A stretch of 64,000 bases of DNA, taken from NCBI RefSeq assembly GCF_025370935.1, contig NC_133472.1, positions 31,687,163 to 31,751,162 of the forward strand. Direction: 5' to 3'. Shown here in pieces: positions 47,155-58,852 of the stretch. The stretch's first letter is position 1; each line of letters opens with the position of its first letter. This stretch comes from Choristoneura fumiferana. Its lineage: Eukaryota; Arthropoda; Insecta; Lepidoptera; Tortricidae. The translations under genes and the position numbers were made by a program. The notes beneath the pieces are model-generated. The model was given only the letters and a program-made list of their open reading frames with translations. It did not search any database and was not told the DNA's origin.

Positions 47155-47454
47155 GGAAATCCCAGCCTATATACGTCCCACTGCAGGGCACAGGCTTCCC
47201 CTCAGAATGAGAGGGCTTGGGCAGTAGTTCCCACGCGGGCCCAGTGCGGATTGGGAACTTCACACACACCATTGAATTGCTTCGCAGGTTTGTGCAGGTT
47301 TCATCACGATGTTTTCCTTCACCGTAAAGCTCGTGGTAAATTTCAAATGTAATTCCGCACATGAGTTTCGAAAAACTCAGAGGTGCGAGCCGGGGTTTGA
47401 ACCCACGATCCTCTGCTTGAGAGGCCATAGGTCAAACCACTCGGCCACCACGGC
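47155..47454 (-). mobile_element. SINE family 1, full copy
   Basis: Minus-oriented. The tRNA-like head is at the right (GGCCACCACGG, B box inverse GGGTTTGAACC near 47392), then AGTTTTTCGAAACTC, GCTTTACGGTGAAGG and ACTGCCCAAGCCC. The left end is CCCAGCCTATATACGTCCC. It belongs to the same family as 58853-59163. Confidence 0.85.
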
Positions 47455-48248
47455 TTCCACGGGATGGATGATGACATAGGAAATACTCGTATACATTTCG
47501 AACTTTACGATAAATGACAACTATTTAAAGCCGGGTGCGCATCATGTGATTAAAGTTCTGTTTTTGTCACTCTTTGCTATTAGGTATAAGCAGGACAGCA
47601 ACATTTCAAACTGTCAATTTGCTTTAGTGTAGACCTGCTTTGGAACTGCCTATGCGACGGGATACTGCAGGGGTCAAATGAAGGTCATTACTTAAATTTT
47701 ATTTATTTAATTCAGTTTATCATATTTTTAGAATTGATTTCTGAATACGCTTCACAAAGCCTATTTCTCCAAACGGTTTTCGATTTATTATACGTTGTCA
47801 AAAATTGGGACATTTTCAGTTTGTCTTTCGTTCGTTCGTTCGTGGGTACGCTTGAGTTATAGTGAGAGTTATCATGTTTTGTGGGGAATTGGCCCGATAG
47901 TTAATACCTATCTAACTAAAAAAGTCGTATTTTAAGTTTTAAGTCCGCCCATTGTGACTGTCGGGAACTACGGAACCCTACACTAAGCATGGCTCGAAAT
48001 GCTCTTGATAAGTACCTATCTGAACTTTAAGTTTGGGTTTTAAAAATAAAGACAAATATTATTAGGAGGGGGGAGGGTCACTCCATACATGATTGTAATT
48101 GTAACAGAAACTTAAACAGAAAAAAAAATTTTTTTCAGCATTAATCGACGTGGCGGCACATATTTCCACAGCTATTTTTAATACTAGGTAAAGCGGAATA
48201 AATACTTTCAATCAAAATTGGTTTCTTCAACATGACCTGATTAACCGT

Positions 48249-48950
48249 TTTTAGGGTTCCGGAGCCAAAATGGCAAAAACGGAACCCTTATAATTTCGCC
48301 ATGTCTGTCTGTCCCGTCCGCGGCTTTTCGCCATGTCTGTGTCTGTCTGTCTGTCCGTCTGCGACTTTGTTCAGGGACTATCAATGCTAGAAAGCTGTAA
48401 TTTTGCACGGATATATATGTAAGCTATGCCGACAAAATGGTACAAAAAAAAACTATTAAAAAAATATTTAGGGTACCTCCCATAGACTAAAGTTGGGGTG
48501 ATTTTTTTTCCCTCATCCAACCCTATAGTATGGGGTATCGTTGGATAGGTCTTTTAAAACCATTAGGAGTTTGCTAAGACGATTTTTCGATTGAGTGATT
48601 TTTTTTGCGAAACATTCAACTTTAAAGTGCAAATTTTAATTAAAATCGAGCGTCCCCCCCCCCCCCGCCTCTAAAATCTAAACAGGTCGGTGGAAAAATT
48701 TGAAAAAATTCAGGATGGTAGTAAGTATATCAAACTTTCAAGGAAAACTGTAACGGCTAAGTTTGCTTGAGAATTATTAGTAGTTTATGAGTAGGTAAAT
48801 AACAGCCTAAGGTATAAAATATACCTAAACTTGGAAGATTCCGTATAAAATACGAAGTCCTTAGAAAAATATTAAGTACTTAATTTTTTCGTAATGGCTA
48901 CGGAACCCTATTTTGGGCTTGTCCGACACGCTCTTGGCCGGTTTTTTTTA
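48249..48950 (+). repeat. Interspersed repeat D, full copy
   Basis: Starts AGGGTTCCGGAGCCAAAATG and ends GACACGCTCTTGGCCGG. There is an inverse counterpart at 41688-42330, a truncated inverse copy at 50226-50567 and a start-only copy at 36561. It includes a C homopolymer of about 13 near 48655. No ORF. Confidence 0.8.
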
Positions 48951-49328
48951 AACTGTATATACACTGATCTTCACAGAGCTTACCAGGTCCAATGATAACA
49001 ATATGCAACTGAAAAGTAAACTACCTATACGGTCCTATGTTCCCACAACTGAACGCACACCAATGTGATCTCAAAGTGGATTTGCCTGTCCTGTCTGTCG
49101 TTGGCAAACACTACGTACTTACTCTTTGATAAAAACAGCTGGGCTCTTAAAGTTCACTGGCCGATGGGCGCTGGGTCGCACTCACACCTCCCCACACCCA
49201 CACGTGCGTAAACGAGATAGACAAACACGGTCGGGCTAATAAAACTGAATAAACCGATCAAGTGCAAGTCGAACTCGTACACGAAGGGTTCAATAATCAA
49301 GACTATTTATAAATGTTACGTCAAAATT

Positions 49329-49702
49329 AAGGCGCGGCCACATGCAAGTCGGACGACGCTCGTTTTCAACGTCAAATCAAGTCACGTGACATATAGCCAT
49401 ACAGCTGAAAATGTTGAGTTATCACTGAAAAAAAACCTTCAATATCAGCAAAAACACTGTTATTTTTTTTTCATTCACTCCAATTTCTTTTATTTGTACG
49501 ACTGCCACTAAATGCGATTAAGAAATCAGCTTCCAAGGCCAAGATCATTCCTGCAAGCAGCCATCTTGACGCTACTGCTCGACGCGGCGACTTGACGCTA
49601 CTTTTTTGATTCGCGGGAAATTCACAAACACATTCAAAATGGGGTCACGTGACCAGATTTATCGCTGCAAACGAGCGACGAGCATGCATATGGCCGCACC
49701 TT
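49329..49702. mobile_element. MITE with AAGGCGCGGCCACATGC ends
   Basis: 374 bp. The left arm AAGGCGCGGCCACATGCAAG ... GACGCTCGTTT is matched by the right arm AAACGAGCGACGAGCATGCA ... GGCCGCACCTT. No ORF. Confidence 0.8.
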
Positions 49703-49785
49703 TATAGGGAAAATCCCGGCTAATGATGCCATAAAAAACACAAATATAAACTCAAATGGAAAAACAAGGCTTTGGTCTAGCTCTA

Positions 49786-49914
49786 GCACTCTGTGTCCGA
49801 CCCTGTTTTTTGTGTACACGCCCATAGAAACTGACGTGAGCTTCTATGGGCATTTACACGAGGACAGGGTCGATATTTCCATCCCGGTATTATCCGGGCC
49901 GGGAAAGAGTGTCA
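49786..49914. mobile_element. MITE family B copy
   Basis: Inner arms CGCCCATAGAAACTGACG / GCTTCTATGGGCATTTACAC and the end CCGGGAAAGAGTGTCAC. The left terminus is decayed (AGCACTCTGTGTCC). Confidence 0.75.
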
Positions 49915-50225
49915 CCCCCAGTCGGGACCCATTCAAAATCGTGACTAGCTCAAAAATTTCCTGTACTTAATTGGTCCCGACACCCGACACTGTTGGAGTA
50001 AGTTACATCGCCTTCACACCAGCTAGCTACATTAGTAATCTGTGTTCACAACTTCGTAATGATTTTAAAAGTCGTATACAACGATAACCCACAAAAGGGC
50101 TACACACAGAGAGCGGGCGCGGGTCGTGCGCGGGCCCTTCGTCACAAACAGCGCGCGGGCCGAGCGCAGAGTTACCAACTCTCAAAAATATTTATCCCTA
50201 AAGCTTAAGTTAAAAACCCCTAAAA

Positions 50226-50567
50226 CTCGATTTTAATGAAAATTTGTACTTTAAAGTTGAATATTTCGCAATCAAATCACTGAATCGAAAAATCGTCTTA
50301 GTAACCCCTAATGGTTTTAATTTAAAGGACCCCACACTATAGGGTTGGATGAGGAAAAAAAACCCCTATGGGAGGTACCCAAAAAATTATTTTTCCTTTA
50401 AATTTTTCTTTGTACCATTTTATCGGGATAGTTTTCATATATATCCGTGAAAAATTACAGCTTTCTAGCATTGATAGTCCCTGAGCAAAGCCGCGGACGG
50501 ACAGACAGACATGGCAAAACTATAAGGGTTCCGTTTTTGCCATTTTGGCTACGGGACCCTAAAAACC
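50226..50567 (-). repeat. Truncated copy of interspersed repeat D
   Basis: CTCGATTTTAATGAAAATTT through CATTTTGGCTACGGGACCCT, matching the distal half of 41688-42330. Confidence 0.75.
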
Positions 50568-50769
50568 GTATTCATGCGCAGTAGCTAGTTCATTTTGGCG
50601 AGAATAAAATCTAAGTATTTTATTTTTTTAATTAATTGGTACTACAGAAAAATCTGATATTTTTTCCATTATTCCTGTCAATAAAAAAAAATCAGCCACT
50701 TTTAAAAATTTCATCCATCGCCCATCATTACATAAATTGGATTTAATTAAGTAAGTAAATAAAGTTTGA

Positions 50770-51076
50770 CCGGGATAGGGAAAACATTTCTAAATAACAA
50801 CCGCTGGGCTTAGTCATGAAATTAAGTATGTAGGTAGCTGTAGGTACGTCTGGAACTCTGGAATAACACATAGCCTACTTTTATCCCGATGTTCCCACGG
50901 GATAGGGTTAAAATCTCGAATTAATAACCGCTGGGCTTAGAGTCATGAAATTTGGTATGTAGGTAGCTGGACATCTGGGATAACAAAAGCTACTTTTTAT
51001 CCCGATATTCCCACGGGATAGGGATAAAATCTCGAAATAACAGTCGCTGGGTTTAGACTCGTGAAATTTGGCACGG
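50770..51076. repeat. Tandem repeat, ~116-bp unit, about 2.6 copies
   Basis: TATCCCGAT(G/A)TTCCCACGGG begins at 50882 and 50998 and is followed each time by GGATAGGG.TAAAATCTCG, then (A/G)CCGCTGGGCTTAG. A diverged first unit starts near 50770. Confidence 0.8.
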
Positions 51077-52079
51077 GTTTTTTAAATTAAAACGTAAATG
51101 AAAACCACGATGTGTGTCCCAGCAGTACCACGTCACAGTGACACCAGAGGTAGGCCAGCTCAAGAGGAACCTAACCAACCTAACATGACCCCAGTAAAAG
51201 TTGCACGGTTTTCGTGTTATTACCGAAATAAAGATTATTGGGGATACTCCCCTTTATCTTGTCATTTTTAGTACCAGCATCGACTTGGAATTATGTGTAT
51301 CGAATTGTGAATAGTTACTTCAGAAGTGCAGTGTGTTATTTTGTCAGTAACTATTGTAAAATGCTGAAAAAACTTCATTAATCTTGATTTAAGTTCTCTC
51401 AAAAACATGAATTTCAAGTTTAACCATCTGCCATGAAAAAAAAATACTAGAAACGAAACAAATAAATAACGTCAATAAATTAGGCATGTTATGCAGATTC
51501 AGAAATGGTATATAATATAACACATGTGTCTTACTGCAACAACATTAGGCATTCTTATCACTGCTGATGCCATGTTACATTACCTACTATCCTACTAATT
51601 TATTGAATCAGGCGTTACTTTGCCGAGGTCCATATTAATGAACTGAAACAATCACCTACTTTGCTCACCCGCGACCTTATGATAGCTAAGTTTATACTAG
51701 AAATGTGTGTTCATTCAGTTCCTCCTCCTCCAAACTGTATAAATGCAGGGTTGTTCGAAGGACTCGCGCTGCTAGGCAGACTTGACAGCCCACACTTCAG
51801 TCTACTCGTGACCACGGCCACTGTAATGTTGCCGAAATGTCGAGGTAAATATTACTCGTGTGTGTTAGCGTAATCAGGCCCGTTGGTGGTATTTTGACTA
51901 TGAGTGAAAATCGCGAAAGTTTAAAACGTTAGATAATATTATTTGGTTAACACTATAATCTGGACATTTTTAAGATCAAAGTGAACAGACACTTTCTATA
52001 GTCAAACGTATACCATCTTAGGCCTTATCTTCGCCTTCCATCAAGCGAGATTGAGGCCAAACGTAAGCCTATTAAAAAT

Positions 52080-52699
52080 ATTCTATAACCCGAATTTTTT
52101 CAATGAAATATTGTGGACTGAAGAATCGGCTTGCAAAAGGGATGGATATTTCAATTTACACAACGTCCATAGCTGGCAGACAGAAAACCACACAGACACA
52201 TGAAGAACGAGAAGATTGGTCCCAATACCAACTCAAAATTAATTAGTGGAGTGGAATCCTTAATGGACAAATTGTGGGACCGGTCGAGTTGCCTCCTATT
52301 CTTAATTGTAGAAACTATTTACAGTTTTTGCAAAACGACCTGCCTGGCTTATTAGAAGATGTACCGTTGGGACTGACACGAACCATGTGGTACCAACAAG
52401 ATGGTTGCTCGGCACATTACGCTTGGCTAGTCCGTGAGCACCTCATCGAAACATTCCCTGAGAGACGGATAGGTCGATTGGGACCAATTTTATGGCCACC
52501 GCGTTCCCCGGATCTAAACCCACTAGATTTTTTTTATTGGGGATGTTTAAAAGACAAAGTTTACGCGAAACCAATACGCTCTGAAGAAGGATTGCGGCAA
52601 CGAGTATTCGACGCAGACCGTACCATATCGGAAGTCAGTTTACGAAAATCGAGCCGAAACGATGTTTTTTGTGCATCAGTCCATGTAAGACAATTTTAA
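52080..52699 (+). pseudogene. Transposase relic, DD41D-type spacing
   Basis: An open frame at 52274-52699 carries QQDGCSAHY and WPPRSPDLNPLDFFYWG, the second and third catalytic blocks of an IS630/Tc1/mariner transposase; 41 residues separate the Asp of DGC from the Asp of NPLD. Upstream, in broken frames, are FYNPNFFNEILW, WTEESACKRDGYFN and WSGILNGQIVGPVELPP. The first catalytic position, normally Asp-Glu, reads Glu-Glu (WTEES). The N-terminal DNA-binding half is not recognisable. Frameshifts and a stop near 52200 make it non-functional. Confidence 0.8.
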
Positions 52700-52756
52700 C
52701 ATTTATTGTGAACTAAATTTATGCCAATAAATGAATGAAAGATAAACCTGTTTTTA

Positions 52757-53005
52757 ACCACCCACGCAAAAAGAGGGGTGCTATAAGTTTGACCGCTATG
52801 TGTGTCTGTCTGTCTGTGCCACTGTACCTCTTAAACGCGTAAACCGATTTGAATGCTTTTTATTTTTATTTGAAAGCAGGTTTTCTAGCGATGGTTCTAA
52901 GACATGTTCTATCAAAATCATTTCAGCCGCTTTTGAAATATTGAACTTTGAAGTGACAAAGTTGGGGCTTTTCCAACTTTTTTTCGGTTAGGTTATATCC
53001 GGTTC
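52757..53005. repeat. Inverse copy of the repeat at 22978-23192
   Basis: CCACGCAAAAAGAGGGGTGC ... TCTAGCGATGGTTCTAAGAC ... AACTTTGAAGTGACAAAGTT. It lies inside the Tc1/mariner-type element, so it inserted later or was carried by it. Confidence 0.7.
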
Positions 53006-53914
53006 TTTAGGATCCGGTCCTAGCCATGGAAAGGGAGACAAACATTAATATTTAGCCTTCGTGCATTTGGCAAAATAATTGTATCAGATAATAGATGAGC
53101 CATCGCTGTACACAGCATTTTTGTACCACTTAGCAGGGTCTGCTTTTGGAGTTCCAGTTTTAAGTTGGTTCGATAGGGCTTCGCGAAAGTGATAAGAATG
53201 TCTAATGTTGTTGCAGTAAGACACGTGTGTTATACCATTTCTGAATCTGCATAACATGCCTAATTTATTGACGTTATTTATTTGTTTCGTTTCTAGTCTT
53301 TTTTTTTCATGGCAGATTGTTAAAGTTGAAATTCATGATTTTGAGAGAACTTAAATCAAGATTAATGAAGTTTTTTTCAGCATTTTACGGTAGTTACTGA
53401 CAAAATAACACACTGCACTTCTGAAGTAACTATTCACGATTCGATACACATAAAAAACTGTTATTAAGAGCTATCCAAGTCGATGCTGGTACTAAAAATT
53501 TCAAGACAAAGGGGAGTATCCCCAAAAATCTTTATTTCTGTAATAACTCGAAAACCGTGCAATTGGGGTCATGTTAGGTTGGTTAGGTTCCTCTTGAGCT
53601 GGCCTACCTCTGGTGTCACTGTGACGTGGTACTTCTGGGACACCCCGTATGAGACAATCTATTCACGAACAAGCGAAAGTGACAAACGTAACGAAATAGT
53701 GGATGCACAGAGTACTTTGAAAAGTGGATGCATAAAAGTTGATAAAAGATAGCGCCACTAGCGACACCCGTTAGCTCATTAGCTCATATCATTTCACATG
53801 TCATGTATTTGTAGTAGTATTGATGTAATGTAGTAGATGGCGCTGATTCGTCATTTTGTAGTAAGTTCGCGAGAGATGGCGCTTTTGTCAAGCAATTCCT
53901 TTGCCACAACACTA

Positions 53915-54037
53915 TGCTCCTCGAAATTTGAAAATTGAAGTTCGTATCGTACCGTCCCTCTCACTCTCGTATTAAAAAGCATATCAGAAAGACGGAACGA
54001 CACGAACTTCGATTTTCGTTTTTCGTAGTAGCCCCGC
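53915..54037. mobile_element. MITE family A copy (tandem partner 1)
   Basis: AAGTTCGTATCGTACCGTCC ... CGTTTTTCGTAGTAGCCCCG. The left end is decayed. Only about 14 bp separate it from the next copy. Confidence 0.8.
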
Positions 54038-54051
54038 TGCTCTTCGCTATG

Positions 54052-54173
54052 CAGGGCTACTACAAACTCGAAACTCGAAGTTCGTGTCGTGCGGTCCCTC
54101 TGACACTTACACTATTTATTACGAGAGCGAGAGGGACGGTACGATACGAACTTCGAGTTTCGTTGTAGCCCTG
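54052..54173. mobile_element. MITE family A copy (tandem partner 2)
   Basis: CAGGGCTACTACAAACTCGA ... GAGTTTCGTTGTAGCCCTG, 122 bp, both ends clear. Confidence 0.85.
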
Positions 54174-54436
54174 CTGTTCATGGCGCTGTCGCGATGTGCG
54201 TTCTTGCCAGGAAATAAAGATTGCTATACGCGAGTCCAAAGTTAGGCGAACTAGATTAACAACTGAAAATATTACGAGACATAGCAAAAAAAGGCATAAG
54301 AATTTGTCGATACAAATTTGTCGATATAAGCTTGTGTGCGGAATGAAAATGTTTGTCACTTTTGGGCTTTATTTTCATAGCTTTAGACCTGAAAACGACA
54401 AAAAGGATAACAACAAAATATTATAACGTAACAAAA

Positions 54437-54538
54437 ATTTCACAATATGTAGTTCCAAGCAAGCCGATGGCAGTCAAGTCGAATGACATATATCGGCTTG
54501 CTTTGCTTGGAACTAAATATTGTGAAATATCAATAAAA
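54437..54538. repeat. Short hairpin with ~30-bp stem
   Basis: ATTTCACAATATGTAGTTCC ... AAGCCGAT pairs with ATCGGCTTG ... GGAACTAAATATTGTGAAAT around a ~25-bp loop; one small bulge. It could be a miniature element or a hairpin RNA source. No expression evidence. Confidence 0.65.
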
Positions 54539-56128
54539 CAAAATGGCGGATGGGGTCCTTCCCGATGTTCAACATTTTTTTCAAACCTTTCTAATAAAAG
54601 ATTTCTTTTATTATTTCGCATTGAGTTTTTTTCTAACATCGATATTAAGTTTTATTATAATATCGATTCTACAGCACTGGTGTAACTGTGGCAACATTTC
54701 CGTGTAATGAACTGACTCCAGTATAGTCATAACTAGACGAACGTAGAAACGCCACACATTGTCTTCTTTCTTGTACTATAGCCCATAGAGGTAGGAGAGT
54801 GGCTTATTCATCTGAGGTATCTATAGCCGTATAGCGCGGGACAACAAGAAACATCAAATCACGCACGGTAGTGCATAAGGCCAAGACCATAAAATCATTA
54901 TAGAAGATTGAATATTTCGAGCTCTTTTTCAATTAATAAAAAAAGTACGAAAAAAAACCAATTAATTTATCAATCTTCGACATTTCTTCCTATGACTTGA
55001 AGTATTTTCAAACGCTATCTGCGCGATCTGTGAGTTAATCATAGAATGGAAGAAATAATAAAAGACGTGTACGTACCTACCTACATCCTACCTAAGTGTC
55101 GTAAAATAAAAAAAGGAAACCATAAGCACAAGCGCACACACTGCGCACATTATGGGTCATGCACGATCATGAGTGGTTAATCGAAATCCTGTACCAATGT
55201 ATCGAATCCAATCGGATCGAATAATCTAAAGGTACTTAATTATAATGAACATGTATAAATATTTTAGTACACTAGAGGTGTGAAAATGCTCTCGTAATTT
55301 AAGAGAAAGTTTCATAATTACTTAAGGGCTTCAAAACTTTGTTATACCTATAGATTGGATGACGACAAATTTTTATGCTTGTTACTTGAGCAAGTTAACT
55401 TATAATAGGTATGTGGTACCTAGGTAGGTATCTACTCACTGGAAAAACATGTGCCACTTACCGCTATAGATGCCAAACAGATTTTAATGCACGCAGGTTT
55501 TTTTTTACATTATATATATAATTATAATTATGATCATGGCACTCACTACACACAATACGTGCTACGTACTGGTCGATTGTTCTGTAATTGCATCTCCGTC
55601 GCTCTCGAGAAGAGCGATATCGTACATCGCTTCTATTTTAAGGGTGGGGGTTTATCCCATGGCGAGATTGAATCATACAAATGGTAACATATTTCCACAA
55701 TGGATCGTTCATGGCTGATTAAAAAAAGCGCCAAGGCATTAGGGTTGCAATACTTGCAATACCATATAGTCACATAGGTACTTTTCGGCTGAAGAGATTT
55801 GCATCGAAGGCCAGTAATTAATTAAATCAACAACATAGGTACTTCTCTCTATAGTTCTTTCTAAAATGAAGTAAGTACAACGATATTTACAGTCGATTTT
55901 AAACAATTGAATATTTTGTAGCACAATTTTGTAAGTACTTAAGTATAGGTATTTAAATATTTCTACAACTGGATAATTAATTACACGGGCCAAACTCACT
56001 ACTTATGCGAAAATTAAATGGTGTGGATTTTTAAAGTGACCGTGAAAGACCGAGTCTTGAAAATTTTATTACCTCCTATAGGAGGTTATATTATATTCAC
56101 TGTACATTTTCGAACTTTATGACATCCT

Positions 56129-56234
56129 TATTATTAGTCGTTACGCCTCTCTAACTGTCCCTATCGTATCGTACTACTTAGTACGATAGTAGCGTAGTGT
56201 GAAAGAGATAGTAGATAGCGTTGGCCTAATAATA
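56129..56234. mobile_element. MITE-like palindrome
   Basis: Left TTATTAGTCGTTACGCCTCT and right AGCGTTGGCCTAATAATA are imperfect inverses; the centre is TACGATAG/CTATCGTA. Confidence 0.6.
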
Positions 56235-56689
56235 ATATCCCGTTCTTTTTCTTTTTGTTTTAGATATTATTTTTGGTCAAGAGGTAGTTAGGATGTGTGT
56301 TTGTCTTCTTTTTAGTATACTGCGTTAAAATTTAAACCCCACCCACAAAATAATTTCAATGGATTAGGTAACCACTAAATCACCATTCCAGCCATGAGGT
56401 TTGAGTGTTAGGTACCTGTTGTAGGTACTCGTATAGTTTTGATTTGTTAGACTATTATAGGTTGAGCTAAATTCTTTAGACTGTGTTATATGAATATGAT
56501 ATTCAACACGTGACGTTTTTTTATGGCTCTCGTTTGTATTGTAAAAAGGGCAGTTTTATTATATTACATCGAAACCAAATTGAAATTCCACGGCAGACAG
56601 AAGGAAGGTTCCGCTCCATGGTGTTATAGAACTAATATTTTAGTATCTCCGTCTCTTTTAAGCACCCACGTTGGAATGGGATAGAAATA

Positions 56690-57640
56690 GTAGCAATAAT
56701 AATCGCGCGAACTCTAATTTCGTCCCTCGCGCCCTTTCGTGCTGATCTTAGTAACCGGTTTTGTTTGTGGAACGGTCGTAAAATGAACCGACCAATCAGC
56801 GGGCTGGCTTTGCAGCAGGCGTTCTATTGGCAACGGGTGAGCGGTGCGGCTTGGTGCGGCGGTGAGAGGAGGAGCGGGGAAAAGCGGAGGCGCACCGGTA
56901 CTGCGAGCGCGCGCAGTTGTGTTTCGTCACTCGAAAAGAAGGTTATTGTTGCAATGAGACGGGCACCAGACTATCGATAAAGTGTGTTTGTATGTCGTTT
57001 TCGTCGATAATAAGTGTTGTGTTTACTTTCACCCGTGCGAATGTCTCAATCCTTACCTTTTTGTTTGTTTTTTTCTTTTAATCATTGCCGCATGGGACGG
57101 CGCTTACGTTTCAGTTAACCCTTTATTTTGAAACGATGGAACGTTGTTCTTATGGTTTTTACACCAAAAGGTATTTTATGTTATTTTTTATTTTATGATT
57201 GCGGATTGGTGTGGGTGCGTCGCGTGTGGTACTATTTGTCATCCACACAAGTGGATCATGAATAGTAATAACAACATTGGCAAACCAAGTGTGACTGGAC
57301 TGACATAATGAGTGAAGGAGAAAGGACGAAACCGTCTTAATCCTGTTTTGTTTGATGTTTGACATGTTTCCATATCCGTTTGTTCACCTTAAGCGAGTTA
57401 AAATATAAGGGTGCAGTGGTGGTATTTTAAAGGGGACTTAGTCGGTATTATTATTGCAACGCTTCGGGGAAAAGCTGACAAAGTGAGGCCCTCGCCTCGA
57501 TGGTGGCAGCGAGGGGAGGGAGACGCCGTCTGTCTGCACACATGCAGAACCGGTTCGCGCTCCGACTCCCCTTGTGCTGATGCTCTCTTTCTGACACCAG
57601 TATAGGCCCTAGAAAGCCTTCTCGCTTGCACGTTTTCATT
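56690..57640 (+). promoter_or_regulatory. GC/CpG-rich region, candidate promoter/first exon of the downstream gene
   Basis: CpG-dense segments at about 56765-56930 and 57450-57610 stand out from AT-rich flanks. CCAAT-box-like GACCAATCAGCGGG (56790) and an inverse CCAAT (TCTATTGGCAACGG, about 56824) lie 35 bp apart, an arrangement typical of NF-Y promoters. AAAG^GTGAGG near 57786 is a plausible donor for an untranslated first exon. The next coding exon seen on this strand is at 63163. The orientation is inferred. Confidence 0.4.
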
Positions 57641-58852
57641 ATTTTTTTGCGTCCCCTTGTGAAATTATGTTAGATGGGTCGCTCCTTCCTTTCTTTATTA
57701 TTATTTTATTTATGTCTATCCCCCTAACAAATATAGCTTGCCTTACTAACTAATAACGAATGGTTCCTCTAGCGAATAACTGCAAAGGTGAGGAAACGGG
57801 TGCATCATGTTTTAATTGTAACCTAGATATATAAGAATAATCTTTTTTGGGTATTTTGTGAAACATGGATAATAAATAGATTAAAGACCTAACTGCATGT
57901 TTATTTACTTTTCTATATTTGATGAGATATTAATTTTACTATTTATCAGTCTCTTGAACTTTGAATAGATTCCCTCCTCAGAAGGGCCTTTGTATTGTAG
58001 TTATGAAAACACATTCAATTTCACTGTAAGTGTACCTACTGTACTGTTTAGATCAAATTGGGCTGATTGTGAAAGATGAATTTCTTTGTTACATTAAAAA
58101 AATAATCAATAGATAAAACGAGACCTTGGTTGGAAGGTAGATATCTCGAATTAAAAACTACAAGATTATGTTAACCTATTTTTTAAGCATGTCGTAATCC
58201 GTAAAATAAAACCTGGCTAGACGAATTAGCAGGCAAATTTATACTACTTACCTGCCTTGAGCTATTTCTAATCTTGAAGGATCCTTGACTGATTTTTTAC
58301 AGTTATGACACCTTATTTAAATGATACAGGAGAAAAATCCATAGTTATCTCTACTGTTACAATTTTATAATATTATTTTATTACGATGGCTTCATGCCCA
58401 TATGGTGTTTGCATAATTAAGTAGGTATATTTATGTATAGTAATTACCGAGTATTGACCCTCAACCACAAGACACGTAGGAAGCCATTCTCGTCCTCGCT
58501 TACATGCATGCTGTTTCACACACCTCTGCACACCCCTAAGTTTTTCTTTTACCATCTTAAATTACCGTGTTGCAATGTTGCCTAGAACTCTACAGGTTTA
58601 GGTGGAGTGCAGGTACATCTTGAATATAAGAATATGAATTAAAATTGAAATTGTAGGCACTGTACACTTTCGTACTTCACAAAATTCTTGATTTATTTCA
58701 ACTCTGTTGGTACTTACTAACCTACCTACCTAACTATTGTCAGACGTTTCGAAAGCAGCCAGGTATAAAACAGTAAAGTTAGGTAGGTAGATCAAGTTGG
58801 GTTTCAATAGCACTAGGATTTAATAAATACTTATATTAATATTACATTTAAT

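Larger units (their letters stand above)
51114..53646 (+). mobile_element. Tc1/mariner-superfamily element with ~450-bp inverted termini
   Basis: The left terminal repeat (51114-51561) is repeated inverted at 53189-53646. Shared blocks include CCACGTCACAGTGACACCAG, ACTTCAGAAGTGCAGTGTGT and TTACTGCAACAACATTAG-like sequence. The right outer end reads GGGGTGTCCCAGAAGTACCA on the inverse strand and is followed by TA. A transposase relic lies between the termini (52080-52699), and a copy of the repeat seen at 22978 is inserted at about 52757-53005. The termini are long for this superfamily. Confidence 0.85.

Noticed and set aside
47135..47428. 97-codon ORF
   Set aside because: It is entirely within SINE family 1; the same ORF fragment recurs in the other SINE copies.
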